Shown piece after piece: positions 1-10,277 of a stretch of 64,000 bases of DNA. The stretch spans positions 1 through 64,000 of the forward strand of contig QXCR01000016.1 in assembly GCA_004380135.1 (NCBI GenBank), in the 5' to 3' direction. This stretch comes from Stemphylium vesicarium (Eukaryota > Ascomycota > Dothideomycetes > Pleosporales > Pleosporaceae). Under the pieces are notes generated by a model, which was not told the DNA's origin, made no database searches, and was given only the letters and a program-made list of their open reading frames with translations. Position 1 is the first letter of the stretch; each line of letters begins with the position of its first letter. Made by a program: the position numbers and the translations under genes.

Positions 1-46
1 AAAGAACCAAACAGTTCACCAAAAGAATGCAAAAAGTAAAGAAACA

Positions 47-136
47 GGGGCTCAACCGGGAGTTGAACCCGGGACCTCCTGCATGCGAGTTGTGAATAAC
101 CCAAAGCAGGAATCATGCGACTAGCTGTGAAAGAGA
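47..136 (-). pseudogene. tRNA-Pro (TGG) remnant with intron, 5' end degenerate
   Basis: Read on the minus strand, the 3' two thirds look like a tRNA-Pro: an anticodon loop TTTGGG, a roughly 16-nt intron one base after the anticodon, a CCTGC/GCAGG anticodon stem, a perfect T-arm (CCGGG TTCAACT CCCGG, a good box B) and an acceptor strand TGAGCCC. The 5' acceptor should read GGGCTCA, but the matching positions read TCTCTTT and cannot pair. The D-loop GTGG is changed to GTCG, so box A is damaged. I therefore call it a tRNA pseudogene or 5'-replaced copy. A further tRNA-like scrap (GGCTCAATGGT on the minus strand) lies near 183-193. Functional tRNA is not excluded but unlikely. Confidence 0.6.
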
Positions 137-635
137 ATTAGTTGGTAGAACGGATTGCTGTGAGGCGGAAAGTAGACTTACACCATTGAGCCGTGTAACG
201 GGTTTTGATGACTAATCTTAGATTTAGTTCTTTAATATCAGTACACAGCAGGGCGGAGCAAGGAATGCGACAGTTGTAGAAGTGCGGTGTGGGCGTTTTG
301 ACAGGAAGCGAGGGGACCAAGTGGAGATGGTGGAGAACCACAGAGACGAGAACATGGAGTCTGCTGCACGGACTCAAATCTTTGTTACTAGCTGTAGGAC
401 CATATATAAGCATATTTGTGAGGATCATTATGTGCATTGATATTGTACATTCAGCATTCAAGTCTATTTTCGCTTGTACAGAGCCTGACCCGTAAGGTGG
501 TGCGACGGCGGCTAATGCGATCGCATATCGAGTCTCAAGTCAAAGTAGAATTGCCCGCTCGCTGTTCGCTTTTGATGATGATGCAAAGGGCACATTGTCC
601 AAATCATAAACGCAATCCTCAATACCATGTAACTC
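137..635. other. intergenic, no gene seen
   Basis: About 500 bases between the tRNA remnant and the 3' end of TAM41. The short open frames on both strands overlap each other and show no domain. Nothing else recognisable apart from the tRNA-like scrap near 183-193. Confidence 0.5.
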
Positions 636-1991
636 TCACTTCATCTTCCCCTTCTCCCGCTTCTCCTGGAGGTACTTCCACGACTTGGAGAGGCCGGCAG
701 TGAATGGCCCCTTGAGCGTTTGCACCGTCGACGGCCACTTGACTGTCTGGTTGATCGCTCTAGTAACCATTTGTGGAATGTCCTTCTCGCCCGCTATCCG
801 CTTGTCAAAGTCACCCGCAACCTGCTTCTTCACGATGCCCCCGGAAGATTCGTCTTTGCTCGACTCCAGCATCTGCTGGTACTCGCGGCCCGAAATGCCA
901 AACTTGCCACGGTACTGGAAGTAGACTTTCTCACGGAATTTCTTAGGCAACCGTCTGACCATGTTGGCGCGTCGTTCGGGATCCATGTTCTGCGACATCT
1001 TCTGATCTAGCTCGTTGTTCTCCATCCAGTCCGGCTTGCGAACCACCGACTCGTCAGCGTATCGGATGTTCGGGAGTGACATTATGAGGTCGTGGTAGAG
1101 GTATCGGAAGTTTCGTATTTGGTGGGTAACGATGTTGTCGATCTTCTTGGGGTTCTCGCTGCCATACTGCATGCGCGGGTCGCCCTGGTAGCTCAGTCCT
1201 GTTATTTTAGAGTATAGTTCCTTCTCGGTAAATGTTTCGGGTAGTAACAGGAGCGCACATCGCACGGCGGAGAGGAGGTTACGCTGGTTCGCGACGCGGA
1301 GATTGGGCTCCTCGTGGAGGATCTTGACGGGCTTATGCAGACGGCCGGCAAAGTATAACGTGTCCCATTCGGTAAGGTCGCGGAGGAGCGTTTCGTAGTT
1401 GACGACGGCGTACTTGATCATTGTTCCATTCACTACAACGTATGGGTTAAAGTAGGCGCCTGCACCATATTTCTCCTGTACATGGCTGATAACACCTGAG
1501 CCGAGCGACCCAAGGAAAGAGTAGTGGTCTCTGTGCTCGCGCAAGTTGAGCGAGTGGAAGTGCTGAGAGAAGCGAGGGGTCAGAATGAAGTCAATCATCT
1601 TTCCACCACCTTTCTGCCATTTCAAAATCGCCTCGGGAGGGTTCGGATGAGGTGATTGCGTTGTGCGCGAAGCTGTCGCGGCTGATTGAGGGAACACACC
1701 GGAGCCGTATGCAAACGCGTAGGTGACCGGTGGGAACTTTCGGAGGATGCCTCTTAATGACCGCTTGAAATCCTCATTCGTCTGCATCAGCTGGTTCTTC
1801 CCAAAGTCCTTGGGCAGCTCTGCGAAATCGGACAGTGCCGGAGCTTCATCTTCCCAGTCCGGCGGCAGCGATTGGAATTCATGGGGTTTATCGGTGGGTA
1901 TTGTCTTTTCGGACGACAGGAAACGGCGATTGGCTTTTACCAGGGGCCTTCTACACGAAGCTATCCGGGATATTGGCTGGTGTCGATACAT
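636..1991 (-). CDS. TAM41: mitochondrial CDP-diacylglycerol synthase TAM41
   Basis: Single-exon gene, 451 aa. Tam41/Mmp37 makes CDP-diacylglycerol from phosphatidic acid and CTP on the matrix face of the mitochondrial inner membrane, the first step toward cardiolipin. The signature FAYGSGVFPQ lies near residue 92 and the acidic nucleotidyltransferase motif KMIDFILTPRF near residue 130. The N-terminus (MYRHQPISRIASCRR) is basic and lacks acids, as a mitochondrial presequence should. I chose the ATG at 1991 because the frame further upstream offers only a TTG. Length suits the family (yeast 385 aa) with fungal inserts and a Lys-rich tail. It is divergent from BIR1 with 281 bp between start codons. 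Confidence 0.93.
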   Translation of the reverse strand: MYRHQPISRIASCRRPLVKANRRFLSSEKTIPTDKPHEFQSLPPDWEDEAPALSDFAELPKDFGKNQLMQTNEDFKRSLRGILRKFPPVTYAFAYGSGVFPQSAATASRTTQSPHPNPPEAILKWQKGGGKMIDFILTPRFSQHFHSLNLREHRDHYSFLGSLGSGVISHVQEKYGAGAYFNPYVVVNGTMIKYAVVNYETLLRDLTEWDTLYFAGRLHKPVKILHEEPNLRVANQRNLLSAVRCALLLLPETFTEKELYSKITGLSYQGDPRMQYGSENPKKIDNIVTHQIRNFRYLYHDLIMSLPNIRYADESVVRKPDWMENNELDQKMSQNMDPERRANMVRRLPKKFREKVYFQYRGKFGISGREYQQMLESSKDESSGGIVKKQVAGDFDKRIAGEKDIPQMVTRAINQTVKWPSTVQTLKGPFTAGLSKSWKYLQEKREKGKMK

Positions 1992-2272
1992 CTTGTGTAG
2001 AAGTCGATGCCTGAGGTTGCGCAAAGTGAGAGGGCGGATGACGTAAGCGCGTTGCTTCCGTTACCATTACAGATCTTGGCGGATCAGATGTTTGCGTTCC
2101 GCCTGCCGCGTCTGGGAACGCGACTTCCTCTTCAACTTCCATTCAGCCCACACCACTCCAGACCCAAGACTTCGAGCGTAGCAAAGCTATTCAACCACTG
2201 CCATTGCCAACTGGACAGAAGAAACACAAAATTCAAGGACTCTTCTAGCCTACTACCACTACAGCCAACGTC
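1992..2272. promoter_or_regulatory. shared divergent promoter TAM41/BIR1
   Basis: The 281 bp between the two divergent start codons must hold both 5' UTRs and core promoters. No TATA box or other named element was recognised. Confidence 0.45.
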
Positions 2273-3568
2273 ATGGACGCGACGCTGGCTTCATACCACG
2301 CGCGTCTCGCCACCTTTGAGGGAGCAGCGACGACTGGCAAGGGACGACGCACCAGCAGCAGATCGAAGAAGGCAGGAACGAAGTCAAAAGCCTCATGGCC
2401 CCTTGCAGCCCCGTCTGCACAAGATTTGGCGTATGCCGGGTTTGTGTGGAGGCCAACCTCTGCGAGTCCGGACAACGTTCAATGCTTCAGCTGCGAGTGC
2501 CAGTTAGACGGATGGGAGGAGGCAGATGTTCCTGCCTATGAGCACGCCACACATTCTCCGAGCTGCGGCTTCGCAACTATTGCTTGTATCCGCCTACGGG
2601 CGGGCGATCCTGGCAGAACCGAAGACGACCCGACATCAGACGCCATGGTGGCTGCCCGCCGCTCAACTTTCGATAACCTCTGGCCACTCGACGTCGCTGC
2701 AGGTTATCCAAGTGTCGACCAGATGGTAGCCGCAGGCTGGTTTTACGACCCAGCAACGGATACGCCTGACGGTGTTACCTGCCCTTACTGTTCTCTCGCA
2801 CTAGATGCGTGGGACATTGGCGACGACCCCATGCAAGAGCACCGCCGCCGATCTCCTGATTGTCTCTTCTTCGTCCTCTCCGAACTCTACAAACCCGCCC
2901 CAGCACCGAAGAAGGGCAAGCGTGCGTCAAAAGCCAAGCGTACCTCCACCCGCTCTTCGAATGCTTCGACAGTCAGCAAGAAAGCCACACGTGGCAAGAA
3001 ACGAACGAGCGACGCGGTCGACGAGACAGAGTACTCCGAAGTCATACAGCCTGCCCCGAAGCGTGTTCGATCCTCCAGCATTGAAAGCTTTCCTAGTGAT
3101 CTTCCTGTTGGAACACCTAAGAAGACACCCACAGGAATCAGGGATAACGTTGCAGAAGACTTCGACATGTCGAGCCTACCAGCCGACCTAGCCGTCGGGA
3201 CGCCTAAGAGAACCCCGCCTATGATGAGTGAAGCCGACGACGTGCAGGAATCGCACGGTTGGAAGCCTGCAGATATTGAGGCACTTTTTGCCTCTCAGGA
3301 AGAAGCTCATGGCTTCATGAACGACATTCTCATCGATGCCGGCCTCGATGACATCCAAGCCGGCGAAATTTCCCCCGAACGTCTCTACGAGTCAGTCATG
3401 GTGGGCCTTACAGACCAAGAGAAGCGCATGACTGTCGAGCAATGGGTTCTGTACAACGCGAAGAGAGGCGAAGAGAAGCTTCGCATGGCCTGTGAACAAC
3501 AGATACTCGCTTTCGAAGCAGAAGGAGCTCGCGCCATGGCTGTCCTGGAGGCTATCCCCACAGTTTAA
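2273..3568 (+). CDS. BIR1: BIR-domain protein, survivin/Bir1 type
   Basis: Single exon, 431 aa. Two N-terminal BIR repeats are visible. The first (about residues 10-105) has the zinc pattern CFSCECQLDGWE...H...SPSC. The second (about 140-205) has CPYCSLALDAWD...H...SPDC. A Lys/Ser-rich linker follows (NLS-like GKKRTSD, several SP/TP sites such as VGTPKKTP and VGTPKRTP). The C-terminal helix (TVEQWVLYNAKRGEEKLR onward) resembles the survivin helix that binds INCENP and borealin. Known role of the family: targets Aurora B in the chromosomal passenger complex to centromeres and the spindle. The repeated S/T-P sites suggest CDK control (inference). It is shorter than Bir1 of budding yeast (954 aa) or fission yeast. 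Confidence 0.92.
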   Translation: MDATLASYHARLATFEGAATTGKGRRTSSRSKKAGTKSKASWPLAAPSAQDLAYAGFVWRPTSASPDNVQCFSCECQLDGWEEADVPAYEHATHSPSCGFATIACIRLRAGDPGRTEDDPTSDAMVAARRSTFDNLWPLDVAAGYPSVDQMVAAGWFYDPATDTPDGVTCPYCSLALDAWDIGDDPMQEHRRRSPDCLFFVLSELYKPAPAPKKGKRASKAKRTSTRSSNASTVSKKATRGKKRTSDAVDETEYSEVIQPAPKRVRSSSIESFPSDLPVGTPKKTPTGIRDNVAEDFDMSSLPADLAVGTPKRTPPMMSEADDVQESHGWKPADIEALFASQEEAHGFMNDILIDAGLDDIQAGEISPERLYESVMVGLTDQEKRMTVEQWVLYNAKRGEEKLRMACEQQILAFEAEGARAMAVLEAIPTV

Positions 3569-4062
3569 CTTCTGTGCGTGTTTGATTAGGGTTAAAATAT
3601 TTCGGAGTTTGGTCGTTGAGATACCCCGGCAATTGGATGGGCGTTTCGGGCATGTTTAAGTTTGCACGTTGTATTGCACAGTTGTTGGCTGTTGTTCTCT
3701 GTTTTCTTTGATTCGCGGCGCCACATCCGCCCCTTTACCTCTCTTGGACTCGAGGTGACCCCCACGGCTGACTCCTGTGCGGGGGATCCGTCGTAGCCTA
3801 GAGATGTGTTTTGGACAGGCGAGGCATTTCTGCTGTTCGTTCGGGCCTTGGAGCTTGTGATTGTTTAGGACTGCATGAGACGACGATGAATCAAGAGAAT
3901 TGATTTGATTCCTTGTTCAACCAATCCAAACTGGTGTATGATATATGTGCAGCAAACATTAAGGTTTCCGCTGCTTCCAGCGACGGATCAAGGAGCACTC
4001 GAACGCCGACGCTATAACGCGTCATCACGTGATTAGAATATGAATTGTACTGGACGCGTTGC
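3569..4062. other. convergent 3' flanks of BIR1 and COG7
   Basis: 494 bases between two converging genes. No gene, repeat or RNA recognised; expected to hold both 3' UTRs. Confidence 0.5.
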
Positions 4063-5097
4063 TCATTCCACAAAACCCCTTATCCTCTGCAAATTCTCCA
4101 GGAACCCGCCACCAGTCTTCTGCTGTTGGGGAGGCGGTTGCGCCTTTGGTACACTACCGTTACGGGCAGACTTTTGCTGGCCTCGTTCCTTGTTCCTCTC
4201 CCTCTCTCTGTCAAGGTCTCTTTGCTTCTCCTCTGCTAGCTTAACGAGACCTTCTACGAACTTGGCTCTTGCCTTCTCCTCGGCCGTACCCTTCCATACC
4301 TGTGCTAGATCCCGCAATGCTTGTATTCTTATATCTGCCTTTTGCATACCACCTTCCGGGTCGCCTGTAATCAGGTCTGCGATTTCGGACCGGAGCGAAG
4401 CAGCAAACTCCTTTCCTTTCTGCTCTCGCGAGGCGCTATCAGTGCCAGGCTCGGGAGCAGAGACGCTTATGAGGGAAGCTCCAAGTGAGACTTCGGTAGG
4501 TGGTATCGTCCAGTGCATGGCTTCGCCAAAGACTTTGATGACGTTTTCTAGACGAGAGCGGACGGTGGTAAGAGTGCGGAGGTCGGATATGTATTCTGGG
4601 GTGATGTCTTCGGCTTCTGTCAACACTGGCTGCGGTAGCCCGGCAGTGGGCGCATCTGCTTGTCCAGCCATCGGGCTTTTGGCCTCATCCTCTGCGGACT
4701 CGACCTTTAGTGTCAGTCCGCCTGGAAGAAACTTCTCAACGTCGCCCTTCAGCCCATCCGTCAAGCTCTCTGTGAGCCCTATTGCTTCTCCCCGCAAGAC
4801 TTCCACCTCGTATGCCAATCGCCCTCCGCTCCGGAGTATGTCATCGGTCAGTTGTGTCAATATCGCTGATAGTCGGGTCGTATGCGCGTTAAGCTGTGAA
4901 AGGAGGTCTTGGGTTTGAGAGGAGAGGTCGGCTAGCGAAGCAGCATTGCCTGTCTTTGGCCTTGAGCCTAGTGACAGCGAAGGCAGTGTGGCATTGAGGT
5001 ATTCGGCGGGGTCAAACTGGGTTTGGAGAAAAGGCGCGAGCGCAGGGTCGGAGACGTGTGTGGACTTTGGCGTCGTCTTCTCTTCGGATACTGCCAT
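4063..5097 (-). CDS. COG7: conserved oligomeric Golgi complex subunit 7
   Basis: Single exon, 344 aa. The N-terminal stretch DPALAPFLQTQFDPAEYLNA is typical of fungal Cog7, and heptad-like segments (residues about 55-110 and 260-320) predict coiled coil. Family role: lobe B of the COG tether for retrograde intra-Golgi vesicles, needed for glycosyltransferase retention. The C-terminal third is rich in Lys/Glu/Arg and ends in a Gln/Pro linker. The start was set at the ATG at 5097; the codon three triplets upstream is GTG. Fungal Cog7 proteins are much shorter than the animal ones (about 770 aa), so the length is not a sign of truncation. It converges with BIR1. Confidence 0.8.
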   Translation of the reverse strand: MAVSEEKTTPKSTHVSDPALAPFLQTQFDPAEYLNATLPSLSLGSRPKTGNAASLADLSSQTQDLLSQLNAHTTRLSAILTQLTDDILRSGGRLAYEVEVLRGEAIGLTESLTDGLKGDVEKFLPGGLTLKVESAEDEAKSPMAGQADAPTAGLPQPVLTEAEDITPEYISDLRTLTTVRSRLENVIKVFGEAMHWTIPPTEVSLGASLISVSAPEPGTDSASREQKGKEFAASLRSEIADLITGDPEGGMQKADIRIQALRDLAQVWKGTAEEKARAKFVEGLVKLAEEKQRDLDRERERNKERGQQKSARNGSVPKAQPPPQQQKTGGGFLENLQRIRGFVE

Positions 5098-5920
5098 GGC
5101 GGCCACGGAGATATGAGGAGCTATCGCGGTTGTACCTGGATAGGGCTGGGAGCAGTTGTGCCGAACGCTCGGAACCTTGGCCGAACGAGTTTCGCTCCCG
5201 CATCTTAAAAAGTGGGGGAGGGGCGCGCTATTTCAGACCCAGAGATGACGGCATCTTTTTCGTTATTGAATTCCTCTTCCCCGTACCTATTCTACGCTTC
5301 TTGTGCAGATGGCCGACAACATGAGCCAAAATTCTTACTAGAAATGTCATGATGGTTGACAGTGGTTATGTATTGCCTCTGTCAGAAGCTCCATGGCGGA
5401 TTGCGGGGTGTGGCTCAGCCTCAAGCTCCACTGCTCCAGGCACCAGAGCGCCATTCACCTACCATCACCACTCTCGCCGACCGGCCGCCAGGCAGCTATT
5501 CAGGAGAGTGTTTAGCCTTACCAAGATCTTGTTAGGTAAAGTTAGTCTATAGAGGTGAACAATTACTCCTTCTTGTACTATCACGGTTCAACTTTGCTCT
5601 GGACAAAATACTTCTCTGCTTTGTCGCTTCCTCCAGCCTACTCAACGCCCTCCCAGCGTTTGTTTGCTTGCTCGCACACGGCCGTCCCGGGCCTTTGACG
5701 TCACCTCCGATATTTCTACGCGACTCAACGCGAAACTCACCGTCCCATAGCTCTCTCTACAAGTACCGCTCTCCGCATTTGTATTTGTCGAGCTGCACCA
5801 CGCCACAACCACCGGCCTCAACCAGCACGCACCAACCAGCACGCACCAACCAGCCTCAGCGTACAAACAATCGCTACCATCCCTACGCAATCTCACCGAT
5901 AGCTCGCTTTCTTCTCCAAG
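5098..5920. promoter_or_regulatory. divergent intergenic COG7/PARP-E2 gene
   Basis: About 820 bp between divergent starts. It contains a long pyrimidine-rich leader before 5921 and a short tandem repeat at 5821-5848. No other gene is supported. Confidence 0.4.
5821..5848. repeat. 14-bp tandem repeat in leader region
   Basis: Two exact adjacent copies of ACCAGCACGCACCA followed by a partial third copy, about 75 bp upstream of the ATG at 5921. Probably slippage in an untranslated leader. Confidence 0.8.
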
Positions 5921-8900
5921 ATGCCGCGGCGGCAGTTTCAGGCCGACCTACAGAAGGCTGCGGACAGCGTCTCCATTGCCGGCATCTCAGATGTGTGCCC
6001 TGGTGGTGACGATGGTGAATTCACTTTCATGTGCATTGCGGACGGCCAACAACTGAGCATCTCAGCGCTCGTTACAGGTATGTATCCCCCGCGCCCCGGG
6101 CCTAGCCAGCGACTAAAATGACGGCGAGGTCAAGCCAATCAATGAAGCTAACTCAATCAACAGATGTCTCTGAATACCCCTCAAACCACACATGCATGAT
6201 CTTCGCCGGTGATAATGCCCCCGCAGGTGTCGCGTCTGCGCTAAACGACATTACAAGCGCCGTTACAGCAAAGACAATCCCCCAAATTCTCGAGCTAGTG
6301 TCCAGTAGGCTAGAGTCCACCGACCGTGACGGTGACCAACAAATGGTCGACTCACAAGGGTTCGACGACTTTGAGGAGAGTGACGAGGATGAAGGAGAGG
6401 AGTATTTCCCCGGAGACGAAGACATGCTACCAAAGCCCCGAATCGCACACAACGCGAATGGTGACTTGAGCGACGGCTATACAGAAGCTACTTCCGCGTT
6501 CAAGCAACGCGTGCGACATGATCTATTAATCGCCAAGAGTGATGGATTCAAAATCGGACACCTCGGGGGCCTCATTGATGGCTTGGGATGCTATGTCTCC
6601 ATCTCCATCCGAATATCCAAACTGGGTATCTCAGAAGAAGCTATGAAAGCGTGGCAGCTCGAGCCCTCGGAATATCTTGTGGCGATATTTCACTACCCAT
6701 CAGGATACAAGTCCATGGACGATGTGCGATCTTATGATACCCATCAAGCTCGTCGTAGCGTCGGTATGCGTCTCGGTATCTGCACGACATACAAGCCGAC
6801 CATGCAAGAGGCAATAACAGCATTCACGGTCTTGAGCAGAGAAGACGAGAAGCGACGAGAGGATTCACAACAAGGTGATTCCCAAAATCCCTCAGCTGCG
6901 CTACCCAGGGGTTTCCGCAGCTCTTTCATCTCAAGGCCTCTAAACGAACTATTCGAGCAGCGTTTCCACATGCTTGTTAAGTACCGCTACGGAGGAATGC
7001 CATGGCAAGGAGCAGAGTCATTTTACAACGAGCAGATCATGAGCGCATCACATGGAAACCAAGATGCTTCGCTGGACAAGTATTATGAGGACGAGCACGT
7101 CCGCAACGCTTGGCCCAAGATCGTCACTGACGACCACATAACCTCTTCAGCTGGCCAACAGCATTCTCTACCCCTTGTAGGGATGCAATTTGTGCTGCGA
7201 CACTTTGTACGATGTACTGAGTTTTGTTTGATCTGTTTCAGCAAGATGCCAGACGATCTGCAAGCCATCAAGCCATACGTCTGCGACAATCCACTGTGTC
7301 TGTATCAGTACATGTCGCTAGGGTTTGGCCCGAGCATTGAGCACGAGATCATCTCCCAGCCACGGGTTGTCGATCTCCTCGTCAGCTTTTGCTACTCCAG
7401 TGCCCGAAACGGGAGACTTAGGGACTTTCCTACTGGACTCAGCCTGGCCGTTCCACCTCCAGTATCCAACCAGATGGACTCATCGGGAGGAGTGCCACAA
7501 CCGGCTCGGTATGCTCCAACCTACGACGATCCTGTAGTTGCTCTAAAGCTTGATACCCCGCCGGCAACGGCGTTGAGTGTGCGATACAATGAGGTCGCAC
7601 TGGAAATGCTTTTCGACGACCCCAAGGAGCCTTGTCCAGTGATGAACGGCACCTGGGTGGTCATCCGTACAGATAACAACGCAAATAGGGCTCTGCACTG
7701 CCGTGTTGTAGACGCCTCGCTGTACCCTTCAGTGAAAGTTTCAAGCCCTATTGTCCCTGTGGCTGGCGACGTCTTGGATGATCCGTATTCTTCGTGGCGT
7801 GGATACGGTCAGCAACCAGGCCAAGCGACCCAGTCGAACAAGGCACCACCACCTCCACGGCCAGCTCCGAAGAACGAATTCCAATCTGCGTTTTTCTATA
7901 TCTACAACCAGAATTTTGACGATCTCCAGAATCATGAGAAGCCAACAGCCATAGCAGCGCTTCTGGATCTGCTTCCACCAATTCAAGAGATGAGGAAATA
8001 CCTCTTACGTAAGGCGCAGTCTCCTCTAAGCTCTTGGGTCGATCGCCTTTCACCGGCTGCTCTTGGGATATTACGCTGGGTCATTGCCTCGAATCGCGCC
8101 TGTATTCTGCAGGTAGATGACGAGGACGACGCCACTAGTGGACGCAAATCCGAAGAGCAGTTGTATGGCATGGGGGGCTGGGCTCAATTCCGGTTCGCAA
8201 TGGGTGCCCCCGACAAGGAGCGTCGGTTCATCCAAGCGGTGAAGGACACCACTGACCGGTTGAAACTCGCGTATCCTACTCTGTTTGCCTGGCATGGTAG
8301 CCCCCTCCAAAACTGGCATAGTATCATTCGGGAGGGACTCCATTTTAAGGAGACACATCACGGACGAGCTTTCGGTAACGGAGTCTACCATGCACCTGAT
8401 GTTGGTACTAGCCTAGGGTACTCCAGCATGCACTACGGATCCGCTTGGCCGATGAGCGACATGAAGATCCAACAGGCCTTGGCTCTCAATGAGATCGTTA
8501 ATGCACCACAGGAGTTTGTGAGCCAGAGCCCTCATCTAGTCGTCTCTCAGCTCGATTGGATCCAGACTCGCTATCTCTTTGTGAAGACGCGGGTTGATTA
8601 TTCAGCTGCGAACAAGACGACAACAGTAGCAAAGCCACTTGACTGCGTTGAACAAGATCCGAATCGCACTCCTCGCGGTGTCGACGGTCCGCTCATCATC
8701 CCGATCCATGCGATTGCTGCTTCCCGTCGACCTAAGGCAAAAGCTACTGGGGTAAGCCAAGCAGAAGATGGTGCTGGATCATGGCTAACGCATTCACAGA
8801 AACACAAGCGCCAGAAAGCATCTGGAAAGTCGCAGTACGATCCCATAGAGATCGACGATGACGATGACGCAGACAGCGTCACGACCCTTGACGAGGACCG

Positions 8901-9705
8901 TATCATTTTCGAAGCTGACGACGAACCCAAGCCGCAAAAGGATACATCTCTACCTACGCCAACTTCGATCATGGGAGACAAGGGAAAGTCGAAGATGGGA
9001 GCTATATCATCGTTCTTGTCAAAGAACTTTGGAAATTCAGCGAAACCTCTGACCGGCTATGTTCCTGGTACTCTTGACTACTCGACACTTCCTATGCTGC
9101 AGATGCCAGCATGGGCCACAATATCTGCCACCAGGCGCTTGATGAGGGATTTCAAGGATCTCATCCAGATCCAGAATAAAGAGCCGGCTCATGAACTAGG
9201 CTGGCATATCGACGAAGACAAGGTCGACAACATCTACCAGTGGATTGTAGAGCTCCATTCTTTTGACCCCACTTTACCTCTTGCGCAGGATATGAAGAAG
9301 AGGGACATCAAGAGCGTTGTTCTGGAGCTGCGTTTCGGCAAGGACTATCCCATGAGCCCACCATTCGTTCGAGTTATCCGCCCTCGCTTTCTTGGCTTCA
9401 ACCAGGGTGGAGGCGGCCATGTCACAGCTGGTGGAGCCATGTGCATGCAGCTTTTGACAAACGATGGCTGGAGCGCTGTATCTTCCATCGAATCCGTCCT
9501 TCTCCAGGTCCGCATGGCGATCTCCAGCCTTGAACCCAAGCCTGCTCGCCTGCAACCAGGTGGTCCGTCAGATTATGGTGTTGGTGAGGCAGTCGATGCG
9601 TACATGCGCGCCTGTGCAGTACACGGATGGACTGTTCCTGCTGGATTCAGGGAGATGGCCTATGGTGGTTCATCCAACGCAGGTGGTGCGTACAACGCAT
9701 TCTAG
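5921..9705 (+). CDS. PARP catalytic domain fused to UBE2Q-like E2 domain
   Basis: Two sure exons (5921-6077, 6164-9705; intron 6078-6163 with branch GCTAAC) give 1232 aa. Order: an N-terminal region of uncertain fold (residues 1-250), a middle region with Cys/His pairs, a PARP catalytic core, a Lys-rich linker, and a C-terminal E2 fold (about 1035-1200). In the PARP core His763 (in WHGSPLQ) and Tyr794 (in FGNGVYHA) match the H-Y of the NAD-binding triad; the third residue was not located. The E2 part has YPMSPPFVRVI and GGAMCMQLLT, placing the likely catalytic Cys at 1146 as in UBE2Q1/2. Fungal PARP-E2 fusions are known as a family; substrates are unknown. A 48-nt stop-free stretch at 8752-8799 (GTAAGC, GCTAAC, CAG) may be a third intron; if removed the protein is 1216 aa. 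Confidence 0.88.
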
Positions 9706-10277
9706 AAAGCCCAGTATGCTCCTGGCTGCGGCTTTGAGCAAATTGAGGTGTATTATCTTCACACGCCTGCTATCAACTGCCTGCTACTCGCGCTTCGCAT
9801 TCTCAGATCGTATGTATCTAACCGCGAAGCCCTTCGAACTACACTTTTGGCATGAACATTGGGTGGGGGAAAACGGTTCACGACGATCACGGTATCTTAA
9901 CTGTTCGCGTTGTCATACGTTCGCTTATGTGTCTTTTTGCTTTTCCTTTTCCTTAGAGGCGTCTCGGAAACGGAGCATTGGGCGGGTGGCGAAGCACAAC
10001 GCGGCATATGATACCTTGCGGCCTCTCCATTTCAACAAGCGACCGCATACACGAAAGGCATGCATGACTCGAAGGCGTATTTCATAGATAGTACAGCAAA
10101 ATGTATGCTTGATAGCATAAACTTCGTGTAGAGTGCGTGACGTGTGAATCGTAGGTTCTGGAAGCATACGGGATAGCTTCATTCCCTGATGTTTCATTGA
10201 AGATATCCTCGAACTCCTTCCAAGGCACATGATCGCCCACACATACGTCCACACTCGCCCTCCTAAACACCCAACCT
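9706..10277. other. convergent 3' flanks, no gene seen
   Basis: 572 bases between the PARP-E2 gene and the 2OG oxygenase, which converge here. Open frames present are shadows of coding sequence or lack any domain. Confidence 0.5.

Noticed and set aside
2007..2507. 166-codon plus-strand frame across the TAM41/BIR1 promoter
   Set aside because: Overlaps BIR1 in another frame; composition is that of a shadow and no domain is visible.
9464..10087. 207-codon plus-strand frame running past the PARP-E2 stop
   Set aside because: Overlaps the E2 domain in a different frame, then intergenic sequence; no domain or splice sites.
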